From: Hyphomonadaceae bacterium
GTDB lineage: Bacteria > Pseudomonadota > Alphaproteobacteria > Caulobacterales > Aquidulcibacteraceae
Reading direction: 5' to 3'
Assembly: GCA_020848895.1 (NCBI GenBank)
Contig: JADLHI010000057.1
Location: 1-33,324 of the forward strand
DNA length: 33,324 bases
The notes under the pieces are model-generated. The model was not told the origin of the DNA and searched no databases. It worked only from the letters and a program-made list of their open reading frames with translations. Below are positions 1-9,632 of the stretch, piece by piece. The position numbers were made by a program, and so were the translations under genes. How positions within the stretch are numbered: position 1 is the stretch's first letter; each line of letters starts with the position of its first letter.

Positions 1-1221
1 GCATGGCTGTTGTTGACCGTTGTCGGCTTCGCGCCGACTGCATTCGCACAATCTCTTACATTCTCGGAAGCACTGACACGCTCCGAGGAAAGTCCCGTCG
101 TCGCAGCCCGCGCCGATGCTCTGGAGGCTGCTCAACGCAGCATCGGACCAGCGGGCGCGTTGCCCGATCCGGAATTAGTCCTCGGCTTGGAAAACGTACC
201 GTCCACTGGCCCAGACCGGTTTCGGCTGGATCGCGACGAAATGACGATGCAACGCATCGGCATCATGCAGGAGATGCCGAGCTTTGCTGAGCTTGGCGCG
301 CGGCGTGCGATGGCTCGTGCTGAAGCGGAACGTGCCGGTGCAGGTGTTGAGTTGGGTCGGCTTGAAGCACGCCTGGGTACAGCCCAAGCTTGGATCGGCC
401 TCTACTACGCGGAGCGTCGTGTTGCGCTCTTGGCCAGCCTTGAACGGGAAGCGCGTTCGTTGGCGGAAGCCGCACGCGGGAGGTTGGCTGCCGGCGGCTC
501 AGGTGTTGACGCCGCCATTGCAGCAGAGGTTGAAGCGGCGAGACTTGAGGATCGAAGCGCTGAGGCTGTAGCTTCAGTCGTCGCCATGCGGGCCGAGCTT
601 CGGCGTTGGATCGGAGATGCTGCGGACGAGCCGATCTCTGACGACATGCCGAGCTTCGCCTTCGATCCCGATATGTTGCGGAACCATCTGCGGCGACATC
701 CAGCTTTGGTCGCTTACGATGCTGAGGTGTCCGCCGCGCAAGCTGGATTGCAGATGGCTCAGGCTCAGAGATGGCCGGACTGGTCATGGGAGGTTTCTTA
801 CGGTCGTCGCGATCCGGTGCTTGAAGACATGGCGTCCATAGAAGTGCGCGTCGGGTTGCCGCTTTTTCAACCGTGGCGCCAAGGACCCTTGATCGCCGCG
901 CGTCGTGCTGACCTAGATCGTGTCGGCGCCGAACGTGAAGCGACGTTGCGCGAACAGACAGCGATACTCGAAACGCTGTTGGCCCGGCATCAGGCTCTCG
1001 TCGCGAGTGTTGCGAGAGCGAGAGACATAAGACTGCCGCTGGCCCGTCGCCGCGCCGAAGCCGCCACAGGCGCCTTCGAGGCAGGCAGTATCAGTTCGAG
1101 CGCCGTGATCGCCGCTCGGCGTGACGCGCTCGAAGCGGAACTCGATCTCATCGATCTGGAAGAGCGCCTTGCATTGGTCAGCGCGGGACTGACGTTGCAG
1201 TACGCGGAGGCCATACCATGA
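1..1221 (+). CDS. cusC: CusC/CzcC-type outer-membrane efflux protein (TolC family), 5' end cut by window
   Basis: This is the outer-membrane channel of a tripartite RND metal exporter. The frame is open to the window edge: codons at 1-9 read Ala-Trp-Leu and lead into a hydrophobic signal peptide ending near AFAQS, so the true start lies upstream and about 403 residues are visible. The rest is long amphipathic alpha-helix rich in Ala, Glu and Arg, with the two-fold TolC-type pattern (region around LPDPELVLGLENVP near the N-terminus, then a second half starting near the LRRHPALVAYDAEV stretch). The stop overlaps the start of the adaptor gene by four bases, so the genes are translationally coupled. 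Family assignment rests on this pattern and on the downstream cusB and cusA. It is shorter than E. coli CusC, nearer to CzcC-like proteins. Confidence 0.85.
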   Translation, partial: AWLLLTVVGFAPTAFAQSLTFSEALTRSEESPVVAARADALEAAQRSIGPAGALPDPELVLGLENVPSTGPDRFRLDRDEMTMQRIGIMQEMPSFAELGARRAMARAEAERAGAGVELGRLEARLGTAQAWIGLYYAERRVALLASLEREARSLAEAARGRLAAGGSGVDAAIAAEVEAARLEDRSAEAVASVVAMRAELRRWIGDAADEPISDDMPSFAFDPDMLRNHLRRHPALVAYDAEVSAAQAGLQMAQAQRWPDWSWEVSYGRRDPVLEDMASIEVRVGLPLFQPWRQGPLIAARRADLDRVGAEREATLREQTAILETLLARHQALVASVARARDIRLPLARRRAEAATGAFEAGSISSSAVIAARRDALEAELDLIDLEERLALVSAGLTLQYAEAIP

Positions 1222-2696
1222 CCAGTTTCCCAAAATGGCGCGTACCGAAATTCGCTCCGATTATTGTTGCTGGCGCCGTCGCTCTCGGCGTGGTTGGCGC
1301 CGGTGGTTATTGGTTGGGCGCAAACCGGTCGAATGGCGCGGCGCCGGAAGGGCAACGTCAAGTTCTCTACTGGTACGACCCCATGCGGCCCGAAGTGCAC
1401 TTCGATCGACCGGGCCGTTCGCCGTTCATGGCGATGGACCTCGTTCCTCGTTACGCTGATGAGACGCAAGGCGAGGCGGGCGTGCGTATTGACCCGGGAG
1501 TCGCGCAGAACCTCGGCGTCCGGCTTGCCACCGTCGAGCGTTCTACGATCGCACGCTCTGTCCTGGCTGCGGGCGTCATCGCCTTCAACGAACGCAACGT
1601 CGCAATCGTGCAAGCTCGTGCTGGAGGCTTCGTCGAACGCATGCACGGTCGTGCAGTTGGTGATGTGGTTGCCGCCGGTGCGCCAATCGTGGACATTCGA
1701 GTGCCGGAGTGGGCGGCGGCTCAAGCGGAGTATCTTGCGCTCCGTAGTGCAGGGGGAGACCTTGCTCAGGCCGCTCGACGACGACTTGCGATGCTAGGAA
1801 TGCCGACTTCACTCATCGAGCGAGTGGAACGCGAGGGCACGCCTAGACCGGTGTTCACCGTTGTGGCGCCCATCTCGGGTGCAATCACCGCACTCGACAT
1901 TCGCCAAGGCATGATGGTCACTCCGGGCGCACCAATCGCCACGATCAACGGACTCTCACCGGTGTGGCTCGTCGCCTCGCTCCCTCAGGCGGATGCCGCT
2001 CTAGCGCGGCACGGAGCTTCCGTAGTCGCCACGCTGCCCGCCTACGCTGGCGAAACCTTTTCCGGTCGCATCGAAAGCGTGCTGCCTGCGGCGGACGCCG
2101 CCACTCGCTCGATCGAAGTTCGAATTGCGCTCGCCAATCCCCAAGGTCGATTGCGGCCCGGCATGACAGCGGAGGTGCGTTTGAACGAGCGGGCGCAACC
2201 GGCCCTGGTCGTTCCTTCCGAGGCGGTGATCCGAACGGGAACGCGCTCGATCGTTATCGTCGTGCGGGATGATGGCGGTTACGCGCCAGTGGAAGTAGGG
2301 TTGGGCCGTCAGCAAGCCAATCAAGTGGAGATCAGCACCGGATTGACCGAGGGCCAACGTGTGGTCGCGTCGGGACAGTTCCTGATCGACTCGGAGGCGA
2401 GCCTTTCTGGCGTCGTCGCACGGCTGAATGCGTCGCGTGGTGGCGACCAAGCGGCGACCGTTGGCGGCCTGCATGAAACGACAGGACGCATAACGGCGAT
2501 CGATGGCGAAGTCCTCACGATCGCGCATGGTCCGGTCGCCAGCCTGAACTGGCCTTCGATGACCATGAATTTCCGATTGGCGCGACCAGAGCTTGGTCGT
2601 GCCTTGGCATTAGGAAATTCTGTCGCGTTTCGTTTCCGCGAAAGCGACGGTGCATACGTCATCGAAGACATTCGCCCGGCGGGACCAACGCCATGA
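1218..2696 (+). CDS. cusB: CusB-type periplasmic adaptor with fused C-terminal CusF-like domain
   Basis: This is the membrane-fusion adaptor linking the inner-membrane RND pump to the outer-membrane channel and handing Cu(I)/Ag(I) to the pump. The N-terminus has one membrane anchor (residues about 12-32). Residues about 50-80 carry the CusB-type metal-binding segment [16 protein letters not shown] followed by [15 protein letters not shown], whose methionines are the known metal ligands of CusB. A barrel-sandwich/lipoyl and beta-barrel core follows. Residues about 420-490 form a second domain with NWPSMTMNF, the W..M.M copper motif of CusF, so a chaperone-like domain is fused to the adaptor. 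The start overlaps the cusC stop (ATGA) and the stop overlaps the cusA start. Length is 492 residues, longer than E. coli CusB because of the fusion. Confidence 0.93.
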   Translation: MTSFPKWRVPKFAPIIVAGAVALGVVGAGGYWLGANRSNGAAPEGQRQVLYWYDPMRPEVHFDRPGRSPFMAMDLVPRYADETQGEAGVRIDPGVAQNLGVRLATVERSTIARSVLAAGVIAFNERNVAIVQARAGGFVERMHGRAVGDVVAAGAPIVDIRVPEWAAAQAEYLALRSAGGDLAQAARRRLAMLGMPTSLIERVEREGTPRPVFTVVAPISGAITALDIRQGMMVTPGAPIATINGLSPVWLVASLPQADAALARHGASVVATLPAYAGETFSGRIESVLPAADAATRSIEVRIALANPQGRLRPGMTAEVRLNERAQPALVVPSEAVIRTGTRSIVIVVRDDGGYAPVEVGLGRQQANQVEISTGLTEGQRVVASGQFLIDSEASLSGVVARLNASRGGDQAATVGGLHETTGRITAIDGEVLTIAHGPVASLNWPSMTMNFRLARPELGRALALGNSVAFRFRESDGAYVIEDIRPAGPTP

Positions 2697-5600
2697 TCGG
2701 GGCTGTCATCCGATGGTCGGTCGCCAACCGCATCGTTGTCGTGTTGGCGGCGCTCGTGCTCGCTATCGCTGGCGCCATAGCCGTGCGAACAACTCCGGTA
2801 GATGCGCTGCCCGATCTGTCTGACGTCCAAGTCGTCATCCGCACAACATACCCAGGTCAGGCGCCACAGATCGTCGAGGATCAGATCACGTATCCGTTGA
2901 CGACGACGATGCTCTCTGTTCCAGGCGCACGCACCGTGCGCGGTTACTCGTTCTTCGGCGACAGTTTCGTCTACGTGATCTTCGAGGACGGGACCGATCT
3001 TTACTGGGCGCGATCACGCGTGCTCGAATACCTGAACCAAGTGCAGAGTCGATTGCCGCCGAGTGCCCGTGCCTCTCTGGGGCCGGATGCGACTGGTGTC
3101 GGTTGGGTGTTTCAGTACGCGCTGGTCGATCGCACGGGTCAACATGATCTCAGCCAACTCCGTAGCTTGCAGGACTGGCTGCTGCGGTTTGAACTGAAGA
3201 GTGTGTCCGGCGTAGCCGAGGTCGCCTCGATCGGCGGCATGGTGCGACAGTATCAGATCGTCCTCGATCCCGAACGGATGGTTGCCTACGGCGTTAGCCA
3301 GGAGCGAGTGGCCGAGGCCGTACGCTCAGCCAACAGCGAAACTGGTGGCGCTGTCGTCGAGATGGCCGAAGCCGAACACATGGTGCGGGCCTCCGGCTAT
3401 CTCCGCACGCTTGAGGATTTCAACAACATACCGCTTGGGGTAGGGGCGAGCGGCGTTCCGGTGCGCCTAGGCGACGTAGCTTGGGTGCAGATCGGTCCCG
3501 AAATGCGCCGAGGCATTGCGGAGTTGAACGGCGAAGGTGAAGTCGCGGGGGGCGTCGTCGTCATTCGTGCAGGTGCAAACGCACGTCAGGTGATTGGCGC
3601 CGTGCGTGCACGCCTGACTGATCTGGAGCGCAGTCTTCCACCCGGCGTGGAGGTCGTCACGACCTATGACCGGTCGTCGCTGATCGGTCGCGCTATCGAA
3701 AACCTGTCAAGCAAACTCCTGGAAGAGTTCATCGTTGTTGCGCTCGTGTGCGCTCTCTTCTTGTTTCACATCCGCTCAGCATTAGTGGCTATCGTTACAC
3801 TGCCGCTCGGTGTTGCCACCGCCTTCCTGGTGATGCGGCTGCAAGGTGTGGACGCCAACATCATGTCCCTCTCGGGCATCGCCATCGCGGTTGGCGCCAT
3901 GGTGGATGCCGCCATCGTGATGGTCGAGAACGCACACAAACGGCTCGAACGGTGGCGGGATGAGCACGGTGGGGAGATGCCTCGGGGCGTTGATCATTGG
4001 CGCGTTATCACCGAGGCGGCGATCGAAGTTGGCCCGGCGCTCTTCTTCAGCCTGTTGATCATCACGCTCTCGTTCCTGCCGGTGTTCACGTTGCAAGCAC
4101 AGGAGGGCCGGCTGTTTGCTCCGCTCGCGTTCACCAAGACCTACGCGATGGCGGCATCTGCCGCACTGGCGGTGACGTTGACGCCTGTGTTGATGGGATA
4201 TTGGATCAGAGGGCGTATTCCCCACGAGAATGACAACCCGACTAATCGTGTGCTCGCTGCGGCCTACCAGCCAGCGATCGACTTCACGTTGGCCAACCCA
4301 CGGCTGATCCTCGTTGTGGCGCTGCTCGCTCTCGCCACAACGGTATGGCCGCTTTCCCGAGTTGGCGGCGAGTTCATGCCGATGATGGACGAGGGCGATC
4401 TTCTCTACATGCCAACCGCGTTGCCTGGGCTTTCAGCGTCGGAGGCCTCGGAATTGTTGCAGCAAACCGATCGCCTCATTCGCACGGTGCCCGAAGTTGA
4501 AAGTGTGTTTGGGAAAGCGGGTCGAGCGGAGACGGCCACCGATCCTGCGCCGCTGGAGATGTTCGAAACCACAATTCAACTCCGACCACGCGCCGAATGG
4601 CGCCCCGGCATGACGCCTGAGCGGCTGATCGAGGAACTAGATCGCGTCGTTCAGGTTCCTGGCCTCACCAACGTCTGGGTGCCTCCCATTCGAAATCGCA
4701 TCGACATGCTTGCGACCGGCGTGAAGAGTCCGATCGGTATCAAGGTCAGTGGTCCTGATTTGACATCCATCGACCTAGCCGCACGTGCGATCGAGACGGC
4801 ATCACGTGATGTGCAGGGTGTTTCCTCTGCTGTGGCGGAACGCATCAGTGGTGGCCGCTATGTCAATGTTGACATCGACCGTTTCGCTGCTGCTCGATAC
4901 GGGTTGAACGTCGATGACGTGCAGGCGGTCGTGTCTGGTGCGATCGGTGGGGAGAACATAGGCGAAGTTGTCGATGGGCGTGCCCGTTATCCGATCAATC
5001 TGAGATACCCACGCGAAACGCGCGACACTTTGGATCGTCTGATCGCTCTGCCCATCGTGACAGAAGCCGGCCTTCGGCTCACGCTGGGCGAGATGGCGCG
5101 GGTCGAGATTGCTGACGGCCCTTCCATGATCCGGAGCGAGAATGGCCGGTTGTCGGCGTTCGTCTACATCGATGTGCGCGGTCGCGATCTCGCTTCAGTC
5201 GTGCGTGATCTCCAACGACGTGTGTCGCAGCAACGATTGCCACCGGGCGTCAGCGTTTCCTATTCGGGGCAGTTCGAATACTTGCATCGCGCAACGGAGC
5301 GTCTAACCCTTGTCGCGCCGGCGACGCTCGCGATCATCTTCCTGTTGCTGTACGCCACCTTCCGGCGCTTTGACGAAGCGGCAATCGTGATGGCGAGTGT
5401 GCCGTTCGCTCTGACGGGCGGAATCTGGCTTGTCTACTTGCTGGGGTATAACCTCTCCGTGGCCGTCGCGGTCGGCTTCATCGCACTCGCCGGACTTGCG
5501 GCTGAGTTCGGCGTCGTGATGCTGGTTTATCTCAAGCATGCTCTGCAAGAGCGCATCGATCGCGGCGTGGAGATCACGGCAAGCGTCATCGCCGAAGCTG

Positions 5601-5869
5601 TACGTGAGGGTGCGTTGCAGCGCCTGCGACCGAAGGCGATGACCGTCGCTGTCATCCTTGCAGGCCTGTTCCCAATCCTCTGGACGGGCGGTGCAGGTGC
5701 GGAAGTGATGCGCCGCATCGCGGCGCCGTTGGTCGGCGGCATGCTTACCGCTCCGCTGCTGTCTCTGTTCGTCATTCCTGCGGCCTATCTCATGATCCGG
5801 CGCCGTGGCATCGAGCGCGTGGCGCTCACACCTTCCCAAGACCGGATCGCCACACAGAAGGGAAATTGA
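2693..5869 (+). CDS. cusA: CusA heavy-metal RND efflux pump
   Basis: This is the inner-membrane, proton-driven RND transporter (1058 residues) that exports Cu(I)/Ag(I) from periplasm or cytoplasm. Twelve membrane segments are expected: one at the N-terminus, blocks near residues 340-540 and a C-terminal block near 870-1040, separated by two large periplasmic loops. The three methionines of the E. coli CusA copper site are present at the same numbers: M573 (YMPTALPG), M623 (PLEMFETT) and M672 ([12 protein letters not shown]). This argues for monovalent copper/silver rather than Zn/Co/Cd. The TM4 segment has [13 protein letters not shown], typical of the HME-RND group. The gene overlaps cusB by four bases and is followed at once by cusF. 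Confidence 0.96.
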   Translation: MIGAVIRWSVANRIVVVLAALVLAIAGAIAVRTTPVDALPDLSDVQVVIRTTYPGQAPQIVEDQITYPLTTTMLSVPGARTVRGYSFFGDSFVYVIFEDGTDLYWARSRVLEYLNQVQSRLPPSARASLGPDATGVGWVFQYALVDRTGQHDLSQLRSLQDWLLRFELKSVSGVAEVASIGGMVRQYQIVLDPERMVAYGVSQERVAEAVRSANSETGGAVVEMAEAEHMVRASGYLRTLEDFNNIPLGVGASGVPVRLGDVAWVQIGPEMRRGIAELNGEGEVAGGVVVIRAGANARQVIGAVRARLTDLERSLPPGVEVVTTYDRSSLIGRAIENLSSKLLEEFIVVALVCALFLFHIRSALVAIVTLPLGVATAFLVMRLQGVDANIMSLSGIAIAVGAMVDAAIVMVENAHKRLERWRDEHGGEMPRGVDHWRVITEAAIEVGPALFFSLLIITLSFLPVFTLQAQEGRLFAPLAFTKTYAMAASAALAVTLTPVLMGYWIRGRIPHENDNPTNRVLAAAYQPAIDFTLANPRLILVVALLALATTVWPLSRVGGEFMPMMDEGDLLYMPTALPGLSASEASELLQQTDRLIRTVPEVESVFGKAGRAETATDPAPLEMFETTIQLRPRAEWRPGMTPERLIEELDRVVQVPGLTNVWVPPIRNRIDMLATGVKSPIGIKVSGPDLTSIDLAARAIETASRDVQGVSSAVAERISGGRYVNVDIDRFAAARYGLNVDDVQAVVSGAIGGENIGEVVDGRARYPINLRYPRETRDTLDRLIALPIVTEAGLRLTLGEMARVEIADGPSMIRSENGRLSAFVYIDVRGRDLASVVRDLQRRVSQQRLPPGVSVSYSGQFEYLHRATERLTLVAPATLAIIFLLLYATFRRFDEAAIVMASVPFALTGGIWLVYLLGYNLSVAVAVGFIALAGLAAEFGVVMLVYLKHALQERIDRGVEITASVIAEAVREGALQRLRPKAMTVAVILAGLFPILWTGGAGAEVMRRIAAPLVGGMLTAPLLSLFVIPAAYLMIRRRGIERVALTPSQDRIATQKGN

Positions 5870-5871
5870 TC

Positions 5872-6219
5872 ATGCTCAAGATGCTCATCGTTCCGATCGC
5901 TTTGCTCGCCGCCGCGTGTTCACCGCCAGCAGCAGAAGATGCGTCAAAGTCGGGTGACGCAATGAACATGGAGACCAGCACGCCCGCCGTCGCTGGACCG
6001 ATCACGAGCATGGGCACCGTCACCCAGGTTGATGCCGCCGCAGGCACCATCACGATCAACCACGAGCCCATTGCCGCCGTCAGTTGGCCCGCCATGACGA
6101 TGCAGTTTACCGCCGAGAACCCAGCTATTCTCCAGGGAATTGCGGTGGGTGATCAGGTGTCGTTTGAGTTGAAGAGCGCAAGCGAGACATCGACAGTGAC
6201 GGCGGTTCAACAACATTGA
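5872..6219 (+). CDS. cusF: CusF-like periplasmic copper chaperone, lipoprotein-like
   Basis: A small copper-binding protein (about 115 residues) with signal LIVPIALLAAACSPP, whose AAAC lipobox suggests membrane anchoring. The core has INHEPIAAVSWPAMTMQF, containing the His, Trp and two Met residues that bind Cu(I)/Ag(I) in CusF by thioether and cation-pi contacts. The ATG at 5872 is preferred over an in-frame TTG at 5866 because the purine-rich AAGGGA lies about eight bases upstream. It starts two bases after the cusA stop, so it is the last gene of the cus operon. The operon carries two CusF modules: this free one and the one fused to CusB. Confidence 0.92.
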   Translation: MLKMLIVPIALLAAACSPPAAEDASKSGDAMNMETSTPAVAGPITSMGTVTQVDAAAGTITINHEPIAAVSWPAMTMQFTAENPAILQGIAVGDQVSFELKSASETSTVTAVQQH

Positions 6220-6281
6220 TCGGAACGGCGCGCGCGGCGGTCCAAAGCCGCCCCAGCGCTGCTGGCGCCCGTCCGTTCCGA
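6220..6281. repeat. Nested inverted repeat after the cus operon
   Basis: A 9-bp perfect outer stem pairs TCGGAACGG (6220-6228) with CCGTTCCGA (6273-6281). Inside are two further hairpins: GGCGG (6236-6240) with CCGCC (6248-6252), and CCAGC (6253-6257) with GCTGG (6261-6265). Together they would form a three-way junction beginning one base after the cusF stop. There is no T-run, so it is not a classic intrinsic terminator. A 3'-end stabilising or Rho-linked structure is an inference. Confidence 0.55.
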
Positions 6282-6566
6282 CCGAGCGCCAGAAACAACA
6301 GGGGCCTGGAGCCGTTCGTGTTTCGAGCCAATCGGTCGGCGGTGAAGGGCCGTCATTCCACTTGCGCCAGCGCGCCGTTCAAGACCGCATCATCATTCGC
6401 TTATCGGCGTTCACGCCGGAGCAGGCGACGGGTGGCGGGAAGGACGAACAACGTTGGCAGTGTCGCCGGCTCGCTCGTGTTCTAATCAACGCACTCTGTG
6501 TAGCGTAGGCCCGCAGCGCCGCCGCCCTAACCTTGAGGCATGCAAAATTCCGACGACACGTTCTAA
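6282..6566. other. Intergenic stretch between cusF and the ABC permease gene
   Basis: About 285 bases between convergent transcription units (cus rightward, ABC exporter leftward). Reading frames here lack ribosome-binding sites and recognisable domains. I see no gene, repeat or clear terminator in it. Confidence 0.5.
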
Positions 6567-7295
6567 CTAGTCGAATCGTTCCTGACGGCCGAGATGGAAG
6601 ACCATCGCTACCGCTGCGACAACGCCGCCGACTGCGCCAAACCATATCGCGATCTGACTCGATGGTTGTTGTAGGGTTAGGACATACGTAGGAATGAACC
6701 ACGGCAACAAAACACCGCGAACCGACGATGCCAGCGCAAGCGCGGCAAAGGTGCCGACGATGCCCATAACGAGGGGAATCGCGAACCCGCGAAACCGAAG
6801 CGCCGCCCACAACTGCACCACGATCATCAGGCCGGCGCCGGCAGCCATAAGTGCAAACGCGAGCGCCAATTCGTCAAATTGAGCGTCACCGACGAGTTGA
6901 ACACCCGGCTTCACAAATTCGCCAAGCCAAAGGGCCGCATAGATCAACGCGTAACCAATTACACTCATCACGCCGGTAAGACCGAATGCCACGACGACCT
7001 TAGCGGCAAAGATCGTTGACCGTGGCGCGGGCAGAGACAGCAAATGTGTCCACATTTTTGGAGCGTGTTCGATCTGGGCGAGAAGGATGGTCAGCGCCGT
7101 TATGGACATCGGCAACAAGAAGAATGCCCAGGTTGCGGCGCCTTCCCCCAGGAGGTTGAGCCATTGCTCGCCGCCGCGCAGCCTGAGCACGAACAGCAGC
7201 GTGAAAGTTGCCGCGCAGAGGGGCGCCGCGATGCACACCAACGGCACGAGCGTGCGCTTCAGTTTGGCGAATTCACTACCGATGAGAGCGAACAT
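6567..7295 (-). CDS. ABC-2-type exporter permease
   Basis: A 242-residue inner-membrane protein with about six hydrophobic segments (around residues 18-38, 56-74, 98-122, 145-165, 172-192 and 218-235) and a charged N-terminus beginning MFALIGSEFAKLKRT. This layout, and the EFAKLKRT opening, are typical of bacitracin/lantibiotic-type ABC-2 permeases. It lies 12 bases downstream of the ATPase gene and would be co-transcribed with it. The ribosome-binding site is weak (AAAGGC), consistent with coupled translation. The substrate cannot be told from the sequence; peptide or drug export is the usual role. Confidence 0.8.
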   Translation of the reverse strand: MFALIGSEFAKLKRTLVPLVCIAAPLCAATFTLLFVLRLRGGEQWLNLLGEGAATWAFFLLPMSITALTILLAQIEHAPKMWTHLLSLPAPRSTIFAAKVVVAFGLTGVMSVIGYALIYAALWLGEFVKPGVQLVGDAQFDELALAFALMAAGAGLMIVVQLWAALRFRGFAIPLVMGIVGTFAALALASSVRGVLLPWFIPTYVLTLQQPSSQIAIWFGAVGGVVAAVAMVFHLGRQERFD

Positions 7296-7307
7296 GACAA
7301 CTGCCTT

Positions 7308-8222
7308 TCAAGCGACGTCGGTGGTGAGTTTCATGAACACGTCCTCTAGGGTCGCCGGACGCGACGTGATCTCGTAAACGACAAGACCGGCGCCCACTAA
7401 GCGTGCGTTGATCGTAGCGGCGTCTGGCGTGCGTTTGGGATGGGGCGTCACGCTCAATCGTTCGGCATCGACAAGTGTTATACCGTCGCTGAATTCGCTG
7501 AGTACTTGGCGTGCCTTCTGCGCGCTACGGACCCCGATCTCGATTCGACCGCCGGCGAGCGCGAGAAAATCGGTAAGCGCCGATTGAGCGAGCAGTTTGC
7601 CCTGAAACATCAGCCCGACATGTGATGCCGTCTGCTCGACTTCTGCGAGAAGATGACTTGAAATCATGATGCTGGTGGCGTCGCGCGAGGGTAGGTCGCG
7701 GATGAGCTGGCGCATGTCGCGGATGCCCGCTGGATCGAGTCCGTTTGTCGGCTCGTCCAAGATCAAAAGCTCGGGACGCCCAAGCAGAGCACGCGCGATG
7801 CCGAGCCGCTGACGCATGCCGAGCGAAAAACCGCCGACGCGTCTGCGGCTGTCGCCGGTCAAATCGACGATGCTCAACACGCGTTCTATCTCTGAGGTCG
7901 GCAATCCACGCACGCGGCGCGGCTGATCCAGGTTTTCCCGCGCCGTCAGATGATCATAGAGCGACGGGGTTTCGACCATCGCGCCGACGCAGCGTGCGAT
8001 GGCCAAACGCTGTCGAGGCATGGCCCGGCCAAGCACTTGAATGGAGCCAGAACTCGGCCTGATCAACCCGAGCAGCATGCGGATGGTCGTGGTCTTGCCG
8101 GCGCCATTCGGTCCCAAGAAGCCATAGACGCCACCCCGGGGGACCGAAAGGGAGACGCCATCGACGACGGTTCGGTCGCCGAACCGGCGCGTCAAACCCT
8201 CCGTGGAAATCGCCCAGTTCAT
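7308..8222 (-). CDS. ABC exporter ATP-binding protein (BcrA/CcmA-like)
   Basis: A 304-residue cytoplasmic ATPase that powers the neighbouring permease. Walker A is GPNGAGKT at residues 37-44; the signature is FSLGMRQRLG near 132-141; Walker B is LLILDEPTNGLDP near 152-164; and the switch His is in ISSHLLAEVE. A C-terminal regulatory extension of about 90 residues follows, ending with PATLEDVFMKLT, typical of ATPases paired with ABC-2 permeases. The ATG has AAGG six bases upstream. It is the first gene of a leftward pair divergent from the DUF2975/XRE pair. The substrate is not identifiable. Confidence 0.92.
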   Translation of the reverse strand: MNWAISTEGLTRRFGDRTVVDGVSLSVPRGGVYGFLGPNGAGKTTTIRMLLGLIRPSSGSIQVLGRAMPRQRLAIARCVGAMVETPSLYDHLTARENLDQPRRVRGLPTSEIERVLSIVDLTGDSRRRVGGFSLGMRQRLGIARALLGRPELLILDEPTNGLDPAGIRDMRQLIRDLPSRDATSIMISSHLLAEVEQTASHVGLMFQGKLLAQSALTDFLALAGGRIEIGVRSAQKARQVLSEFSDGITLVDAERLSVTPHPKRTPDAATINARLVGAGLVVYEITSRPATLEDVFMKLTTDVA

Positions 8223-8251
8223 ATCAAGCCTTGCAGAAATTGATGTTTCAG

Positions 8252-8292
8252 TTAAATTTCATGGCGGGTAATTTAAGTCAAGATTAAATTTT
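8252..8292. promoter_or_regulatory. AT-rich repeated motif in a divergent promoter
   Basis: TTAAATT at 8252-8258 and AATTTAA at 8270-8276 form a 7-bp perfect inverted repeat. A third copy, TTAAATT, lies at 8284-8290. The repeats sit between the ABC ATPase start (8222, leftward) and the DUF2975 gene start (8303, rightward) in otherwise GC-rich DNA. They may be an operator for the nearby XRE regulator or promoter elements; binding is inferred. Confidence 0.45.
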
Positions 8293-8302
8293 CGGATGTT
8301 CG

Positions 8303-8794
8303 ATGAGCCGCGCAGAACTCTTGAAATCTCGCAGCCGCAGGCTGGCCAACCTTTCGGTCGTCGCCTGTGTGGTGCTTGCCGCTTTCTTGCTCCTGGAAAC
8401 GTTCGGTGCCCTGACGGTCGCTAGCCTCCACGGCGAACCGGTCGCTCCGCAGTTGTTTTGGAGCGGTGCGGTCAGCGCGGCGCCGGCGTGCTTCTACCTC
8501 TGGGGTCTTTGGCAGGTGCGTTCTGCTCTCGCAGCAATCGGGGTCGGTGAGATGTTCGCTCCGGTCGCCGCCAGCGCCATTGAGCGCGTTGGTTGGGCGC
8601 TGATGATTGGCGGGATAGTAAGCGTCGCCGTTGTACCGACCCTCAGGAGGATTGTTGGCGACGATCCCGGCTACGTCCTCGCGTTCGATGTCGCCGGTGT
8701 TGTCCTCAGCGTCGTAGGCTTGGTGCTGGTCCTGTTTGCGGACCTGTTTCGCCGTGCGGCGAAACTGCAAGCAGAGATGCGCGAGATCATCTGA
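8303..8794 (+). CDS. DUF2975-like integral membrane protein
   Basis: A 163-residue protein with four hydrophobic segments (roughly residues 16-36, 50-70, 95-115 and 125-147) and a basic N-terminus, ending in a cytoplasmic FRRAAKLQAEMREII tail. The fold pattern and the tail fit DUF2975 proteins, which are commonly followed by a small YozG-type helix-turn-helix protein, as here. Its stop TGA shares a base with the next start, so the two are translated together. The function of the family is unknown; membrane signalling to the partner regulator is a guess. The start at 8303 has only a weak upstream GGA. Confidence 0.65.
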   Translation: MSRAELLKSRSRRLANLSVVACVVLAAFLLLETFGALTVASLHGEPVAPQLFWSGAVSAAPACFYLWGLWQVRSALAAIGVGEMFAPVAASAIERVGWALMIGGIVSVAVVPTLRRIVGDDPGYVLAFDVAGVVLSVVGLVLVLFADLFRRAAKLQAEMREII

Positions 8795-9036
8795 TGCCGA
8801 TCCGTACAACACTCGACGAAGTGCTGGCGCGACAGGGTGTGAAAGGAAAGGACCTCGCCGCGAGCATCGGGATCAGCGAGACGCAACTCTCACTGTTTAG
8901 ATCGGGCAAGGTGCGTGGCATTCGATTCTCGACGCTCGCCCGACTCTGCGCCGCGCTGCGATGTAGTCCAGGAGAATTGCTCGGCTATGATTTCTCCGAG
9001 GACGACCTACGTCCGCAGCCAGACAACGATGAGTAG
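8794..9036 (+). CDS. XRE/YozG-type helix-turn-helix regulator
   Basis: An 80-residue DNA-binding protein made almost entirely of a Cro/CI helix-turn-helix: LDEVLARQGVKGKDLAASIG then ISETQLSLFRSGKVRGIRFS and LARLCAALRCSPGELLGYD. The RFSTLARLCAALRCSPGELL stretch matches the YozG group that accompanies DUF2975 proteins. The ATG overlaps the preceding stop (TGATG), which decides the start. An acidic tail follows. It may regulate its own operon and the divergent ABC exporter through the AT-rich repeats at 8252-8292; this is inference. Confidence 0.85.
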   Translation: MPIRTTLDEVLARQGVKGKDLAASIGISETQLSLFRSGKVRGIRFSTLARLCAALRCSPGELLGYDFSEDDLRPQPDNDE

Positions 9037-9139
9037 CACCCAGCCCCACGCCGAATGTCAGATTTTTTATCTGGATGTCGGCTTCGACGCTCCCGAACCG
9101 TCCTCTGAGTGTCACAAGGCCCAAGATTGAGAGTTGAAC

Positions 9140-9550
9140 ATGAAGGTTACCGTCGAAAAGCTTGTCGCAGCGCCGATCGCCACAGTGTGGAGCGCTTACA
9201 CTACACCCGCCGATATTGAGCAGTGGAACGCGGCGTCTGATGATTGGCACACGACCAAGTCTGTCGTTGATCTGCGCGTCGGCGGCCAATTCTCGTCACG
9301 TATGGAGGCGAAGGACGGAAGCTTCGGCTTCGACTTCGCTGGGACATACACAAAGGTCGAGCCTGAAAAGGTGGTTGAGTACACCTTTGGCGATCGCGCT
9401 GCCGTGGTTGAGTTCTTGCCGACGGCGGACGGCGTCAACGTTCGTGTCACCTTTGACGCCGAAGCACAGAACCCAGTCGATATGCAACGTAGCGGCTGGC
9501 AGGCGATCCTGGATAACTTCGCAAAATATGTCGAGCGGGCCGGCTTGTGA
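9140..9550 (+). CDS. SRPBCC/AHSA1-family protein
   Basis: A 136-residue START-like domain (Activator of Hsp90 ATPase homologue 1-like). It opens MKVTVEKLVAAPIATVWSAY, continues with the PADIEQWNAASDDW segment and GGQFSSRMEAKDGSFGFDF, and ends with the helix SGWQAILDNFAKYVE. These are the usual landmarks of the hydrophobic-cavity SRPBCC fold, which binds small hydrophobic ligands. The ATG at 9140 is chosen over an in-frame TTG six bases upstream because the family begins at this Met. It lies about 100 bases after the XRE gene with no clear terminator between. The ligand is unknown. Confidence 0.87.
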   Translation: MKVTVEKLVAAPIATVWSAYTTPADIEQWNAASDDWHTTKSVVDLRVGGQFSSRMEAKDGSFGFDFAGTYTKVEPEKVVEYTFGDRAAVVEFLPTADGVNVRVTFDAEAQNPVDMQRSGWQAILDNFAKYVERAGL

Positions 9551-9632
9551 TTGGCCCAAGACTTCTTCGCGACCCGAGTTCGTTGAGGTGCGGCGGAGTT
9601 GTCTGACCTTGGCTTCCGGCTTTGGCCACCCA

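Noticed and set aside
263-787. 174-codon frame antisense to cusC
   Set aside because: Arg/Gln/Pro-rich composition with no motif; opposite strand of a clear efflux gene.
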